From contig RPGQ01000002.1 in NCBI GenBank assembly GCA_004193595.1, forward strand, positions 181,752-245,751: 64,000 nucleotides of DNA. Reading direction: 5' to 3'. Source of the stretch: Desulfobacteraceae bacterium Eth-SRB2 (GTDB lineage Bacteria; Desulfobacterota; Desulfobacteria; Desulfobacterales; UBA11574). Made by a program: the position numbers and the translations under genes. Shown one piece after another: positions 61,396 to 64,000 of the stretch (position 1 is the stretch's first letter; every line of letters begins with the position of its first letter). The notes under the pieces were generated by a model. That model ran no database searches, had not been told where the DNA came from, and was given only the letters and a program-made list of their open reading frames with translations.

Positions 61396-62748
61396 TTAAA
61401 AATCACATATTCCCGTATAATTATGGGGGGTTATTTTTTTTAATTCTTCTTTAACGGTGTGATCAACATTCAGGTTTTCTATAAATTCAACCATCGCCTT
61501 TTGGTCAATTCGCAAATGGGTCCGCGTGAGTTCCTTCAGGGCTTCATAGGGCTTAGGATACCCTTCCCTGCGCAAAACGGTCTGGATGGCTTCGGCAACC
61601 ACCGCCCAATTATCCTGCAGATCGGCATGAATGGCCTGGGAATTTAAAATCAATTTATCCAGTCCTTTTAAAAGGGATTTAAAGGCGATCAGCGTATGGG
61701 CAATCGGCACCCCGATATTTCTTGTAACCGTGGAGTCGGTCAAATCCCTCTGCAGCCTTGAAACCGGGAGCTTGGCGGAAAGATGTTCAAAAATCGCATT
61801 GGCCACACCCAGGTTGCCTTCTGAATTTTCGAAGTCAATGGGATTGACCTTATGAGGCATGGCCGAAGATCCAACTTCGCCAGCCTTGATCTTTTGTTTG
61901 AAATAATCCATGGAAATGTACAACCATATATCCCTGTTCAGATCCGTTAGAATGGTATTGATCCGTTTAAGATTATCACAAAATGCTGCCAGATTATCAT
62001 AATGTTCGATCTGGGTGGTAACCCGTGATCGTTCAAGTCCTAAAACCTTGTTTACAAGATGATCTCCAAAGTCTGTCCAGTTGATTTCAGGATAGGCCAC
62101 AACATGTGCATTGAAATTACCGGTTGCCCCACCGAATTTGGCGGAAAACGGGATGGTTTCCAATAGGTTTTTCTGTTTTTTCAGCCGTTCCACGAACACA
62201 AAAAATTCTTTGCCCAGGCACGTAGGTGATGCGGGTTGGCCGTGAGTTCTTGCCAGCATGGGCACGTCTTTCCATTGATTGGCTTTTTCATTCAAGTTTT
62301 CAATAACGTCATCTAAAACAGGTTGCAAAACATGGACCCATGCATCTTTTAATGAGCAGGGTATGGCGGTGTTGTTAATATCCTGGGACGTTAACCCAAA
62401 ATGGATAAACTCTCTGAAGCGATGCAATCCAAATTCATCAAATTTTTCCTTTAGAAAATATTCAACCGCCTTGACGTCATGATTGGTAACCGCCTCGATA
62501 TCTTTTACTTTGCAAGCGTCATCATGGGAAAACTCCTTATAAATACCTCTCAATGCTTCGAATATACTCTTGTCAATATCTGTCAATTGAGGAATCGGCA
62601 AATTACATAATGCAATAAAATATTCCACCTCCACCAGCACCCGATATTTTATCAATGCGCCTTCAGAAAAGTAATGGGCAAGTTTCTCGGCAACTTTGCG
62701 ATACCGGCCGTCAACAGGAGAAATCGCATTTAAAGATGAAAGTTTCAT
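61396..62748 (-). CDS. purB: Adenylosuccinate lyase
   Basis: About 450 residues from the ATG at 62748 (MKLSSLNAISPVDGRYRK); the open frame runs 35 codons further upstream through a palindromic repeat, so that extension is artificial. Family features: TNHDVKAVEYFLKEK, FGLTSQDINNTAIPCSL, ARTHGQPASPTCLGKE, and the signature GSSAMPHKVNPIDFENSEGN. The enzyme acts in both IMP synthesis and AMP formation. The type (NEIAH-like, E. coli group) fits a Gram-negative. A repeat element at 62785-62930 lies in its promoter region. Confidence 0.95.
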   Translation of the reverse strand: MKLSSLNAISPVDGRYRKVAEKLAHYFSEGALIKYRVLVEVEYFIALCNLPIPQLTDIDKSIFEALRGIYKEFSHDDACKVKDIEAVTNHDVKAVEYFLKEKFDEFGLHRFREFIHFGLTSQDINNTAIPCSLKDAWVHVLQPVLDDVIENLNEKANQWKDVPMLARTHGQPASPTCLGKEFFVFVERLKKQKNLLETIPFSAKFGGATGNFNAHVVAYPEINWTDFGDHLVNKVLGLERSRVTTQIEHYDNLAAFCDNLKRINTILTDLNRDIWLYISMDYFKQKIKAGEVGSSAMPHKVNPIDFENSEGNLGVANAIFEHLSAKLPVSRLQRDLTDSTVTRNIGVPIAHTLIAFKSLLKGLDKLILNSQAIHADLQDNWAVVAEAIQTVLRREGYPKPYEALKELTRTHLRIDQKAMVEFIENLNVDHTVKEELKKITPHNYTGICDF

Positions 62749-62784
62749 GTTATTTTGCCCCCGATTTAGTGTTTTACGATTGTC

Positions 62785-62930
62785 TAGTGTCCATCCATAA
62801 ATGGTAGATTTTGGTTTTCGGCAAGGCCCGGGCGAGTTTTCAACCGCAGGCATAGCGCGCTATTTCGAGGATTGAAAACGAGCGAGAACCTCGCCGAGGG
62901 CAAAAATAAGCCGTTTATGGATGGACACTA
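62785..62930. repeat. 146-bp palindromic element before purB
   Basis: Ends TAGTGTCCATCCATAAATGG and CGTTTATGGATGGACACTA are inverted copies. The interior GCGAGTTTTCAACC pairs with GGATTGAAAACGAGC. Half-ends TAGTGTCCATCCATAAA occur alone before flgM (42547-42563) and, as TTGTCCATCCATA, before the 45320 gene, so this is a dispersed family. Confidence 0.82.
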
Positions 62931-62994
62931 TTTACGGTTTCATTAACATGTACTTTAATATGGGCATCGTGTCAACAAAACCGGTATACCCCTC

Positions 62995-63268
62995 AGGGTA
63001 AATGGATTTGATTTCGGTGCAGCGGAACGATGGCGTGTTTCTCTTGGAAACCGACTGACTGTTTGAAGGGCTTTAGCACGCGTTAGCCCAAGCCGAATGA
63101 AATGATAACTAAAAAAATCAATGAGATAATTTAGCGAAGGATTTTTCTTAATAACTGTGGCGCGGCTAGGGCTTACGGGTGCTTAAGCACAAGTTTCAGT
63201 CGGTTGGAAAGAGATACACGTCGTCGTGGAGCATCCTACGTGTATTGGGATCCAAATGCGTTTGCCCT
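62995..63268 (+). repeat. Palindromic element family A, copy 3
   Basis: A 274-bp copy. Its outer stem has GATGGCGTGT against ACACGTCGTC, so two of the base pairs become G-U wobbles when read as plus-strand RNA and pairing is still preserved. It starts 64 bp after the purB-upstream palindrome and ends 7 bp from the stop codon of the sensor kinase gene. Confidence 0.88.
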
Positions 63269-63275
63269 GTTAGCC

Positions 63276-64000
63276 TCAGACCGGTTCTCTTTCAATGATG
63301 GGAAAAAACATGTTGACGGTGGTTCCCTTTCCCATTTCGCTATCCACCAAAATTGCACCATCATGATTCATTACAATACCCTGCACGACTGCTAATCCCA
63401 TTCCGGACCCCTTGCCAACTTCCATTGTCGTAAAATATGGGTCAAAAATACGGTCTTTGATTCTTGGATCAATTCCATGCCCCGTATCACTTACGCTTAG
63501 CTTTATGAATATACCCGGAAATAAATTATAGGATTGAGCGATTGATTCTTCCAATATTACGCGCTCCAAGCTGATTTCGAGAATACCGCCGGCTTTTTCC
63601 ATTGCGTGGACTGCATTGGTACAAAGGTTTATAATTACCTGATTGATTTGTGTGGGGTCGGCAAGGAATATCTCTGATTCTCTTGGGATATTGGATCGAA
63701 TATCGATGTTTGTAGGAATTGAATGTCGTAATAATGCCAAAGCTTCGATAATGATGGGATTGATTTTTACCGGTTTTCGATCATAATCTTCCTTACGAGC
63801 TAAACTAACAATCTGCTTCACCATATATTTTGCTCGCAGGACGGCTGTTTGAATCTCCTCAATATTATAATGAGCCGGGTTCCCCTCGGGGATATCATCC
63901 ATTGCCAGTTCCGTATTGCCAAGAATAATTGCGAGGATGTTATTAAAATCATGGGCAAGACCACCGGCTAAGGTTCTGATTGGCTCCATTTTATGCGCTT
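63276..64000 (-). CDS. Sensor histidine kinase, C-terminal part (runs off right edge)
   Basis: The frame is open to the window end (reading AHKMEPIRTLAGGLAHDFNN), so the N-terminal sensor is missing. The visible 241 residues have the HisKA dimerisation region with His in GGLAHDFNN, followed by HATPase boxes: NLCTNAVHAMEKAGG (N box), SDTGHGIDPRIKDRIFDPYF (G1/F) and GKGSGMGLAVVQGIV (G2). Its type is the large PAS/HAMP-linked NtrB class (LAGGLAHDFN). No response regulator follows in the window. The family A palindrome directly follows its stop. Confidence 0.88.
   Translation of the reverse strand, partial: AHKMEPIRTLAGGLAHDFNNILAIILGNTELAMDDIPEGNPAHYNIEEIQTAVLRAKYMVKQIVSLARKEDYDRKPVKINPIIIEALALLRHSIPTNIDIRSNIPRESEIFLADPTQINQVIINLCTNAVHAMEKAGGILEISLERVILEESIAQSYNLFPGIFIKLSVSDTGHGIDPRIKDRIFDPYFTTMEVGKGSGMGLAVVQGIVMNHDGAILVDSEMGKGTTVNMFFPIIEREPV

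Noticed and set aside
62749..62853. 35 extra N-terminal codons of purB
   Set aside because: They run through the palindromic repeat (62785-62930) and are unlike the family N terminus, which begins at the ATG at 62748.

Overview
The window looks like a chromosomal segment of a sulfate-reducer-like deltaproteobacterium (Desulfobacterota, probably Desulfobacterales). This is inferred from gene content: a FlgM gene paired with a DVU0524-like gene, sigma-54 activators, NtrB/NtrC-type and PAS regulators, c-di-GMP enzymes, and intergenic spacers packed with long palindromic repeats. No name search was possible. I saw no rRNA, tRNA or CRISPR array.

Layout. 1-4 kb: NifX-like protein (partial), DOMON protein, DUF2231 membrane protein, ubiE-type methyltransferase, DUF3783 protein and a broken transhydrogenase fragment. 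3.9-9.8 kb (minus): a c-di-GMP block with a HAMP protein, an HD-GYP phosphodiesterase, a pilin-like protein and a GAF-GAF-GGDEF cyclase, then a frameshifted lipoprotein. 10.3-16.1 kb (plus): GMP reductase, PilZ protein, two CsgD/LuxR-like paralogues and a PAS-LuxR protein. 16.4-31.2 kb: every larger gene is on the minus strand. These are an NtrC-type regulator, a TonB receptor, a sigma-54 AAA+ activator, a DNA-binding/HEAT-like protein, a ChaN/EreA-like secreted protein, an OppA-like binding protein, then a putative RiPP cluster (27-residue Cys-Cys precursor, radical SAM/SPASM maturase, MFS exporter) and an NtrB-like kinase. 31.6-36.5 kb: third CsgD-like paralogue, rlmD, a hydrolase and cinA. 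36.8-42.1 kb: divergent aroF and trpE-G-D, each behind a Trp-rich leader peptide and attenuator. 42.1-43.9 kb: DVU0524-like gene, flgM, cheR. 44-53 kb: repeat-rich and decaying, with a truncated ExeA-like ATPase, pgi, a split HAD gene, a dead transposase and a decayed inverted duplication. 53.6-64 kb: a cysteine-containing protein, a crotonase, recD-recB without recC, purB, and the end of a sensor kinase.

The most interesting item is the RiPP cluster at 18.3-21.3 kb. The precursor gene (20928-21011) has a strong Shine-Dalgarno. A sigma-54-like -24/-12 element lies 72 nt upstream, and two 8-bp palindromes sit where sigma-54 enhancer sites usually lie. A hairpin separates the precursor from the maturase. 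Two sigma-54 activators and an NtrB-like kinase occur on the same strand nearby, so the cluster may be enhancer-controlled. The TonB receptor and binding protein could belong to an uptake loop, but that is speculation.

The second theme is repeats. At least six families of long imperfect palindromes occur. One 274-276 bp family (three copies) shows a compensatory base-pair change between copies. A 278 bp family (two copies) has perfect 6-bp flanking direct repeats, as expected of MITE-like transposition. Several repeats have truncated or re-terminated neighbouring genes.
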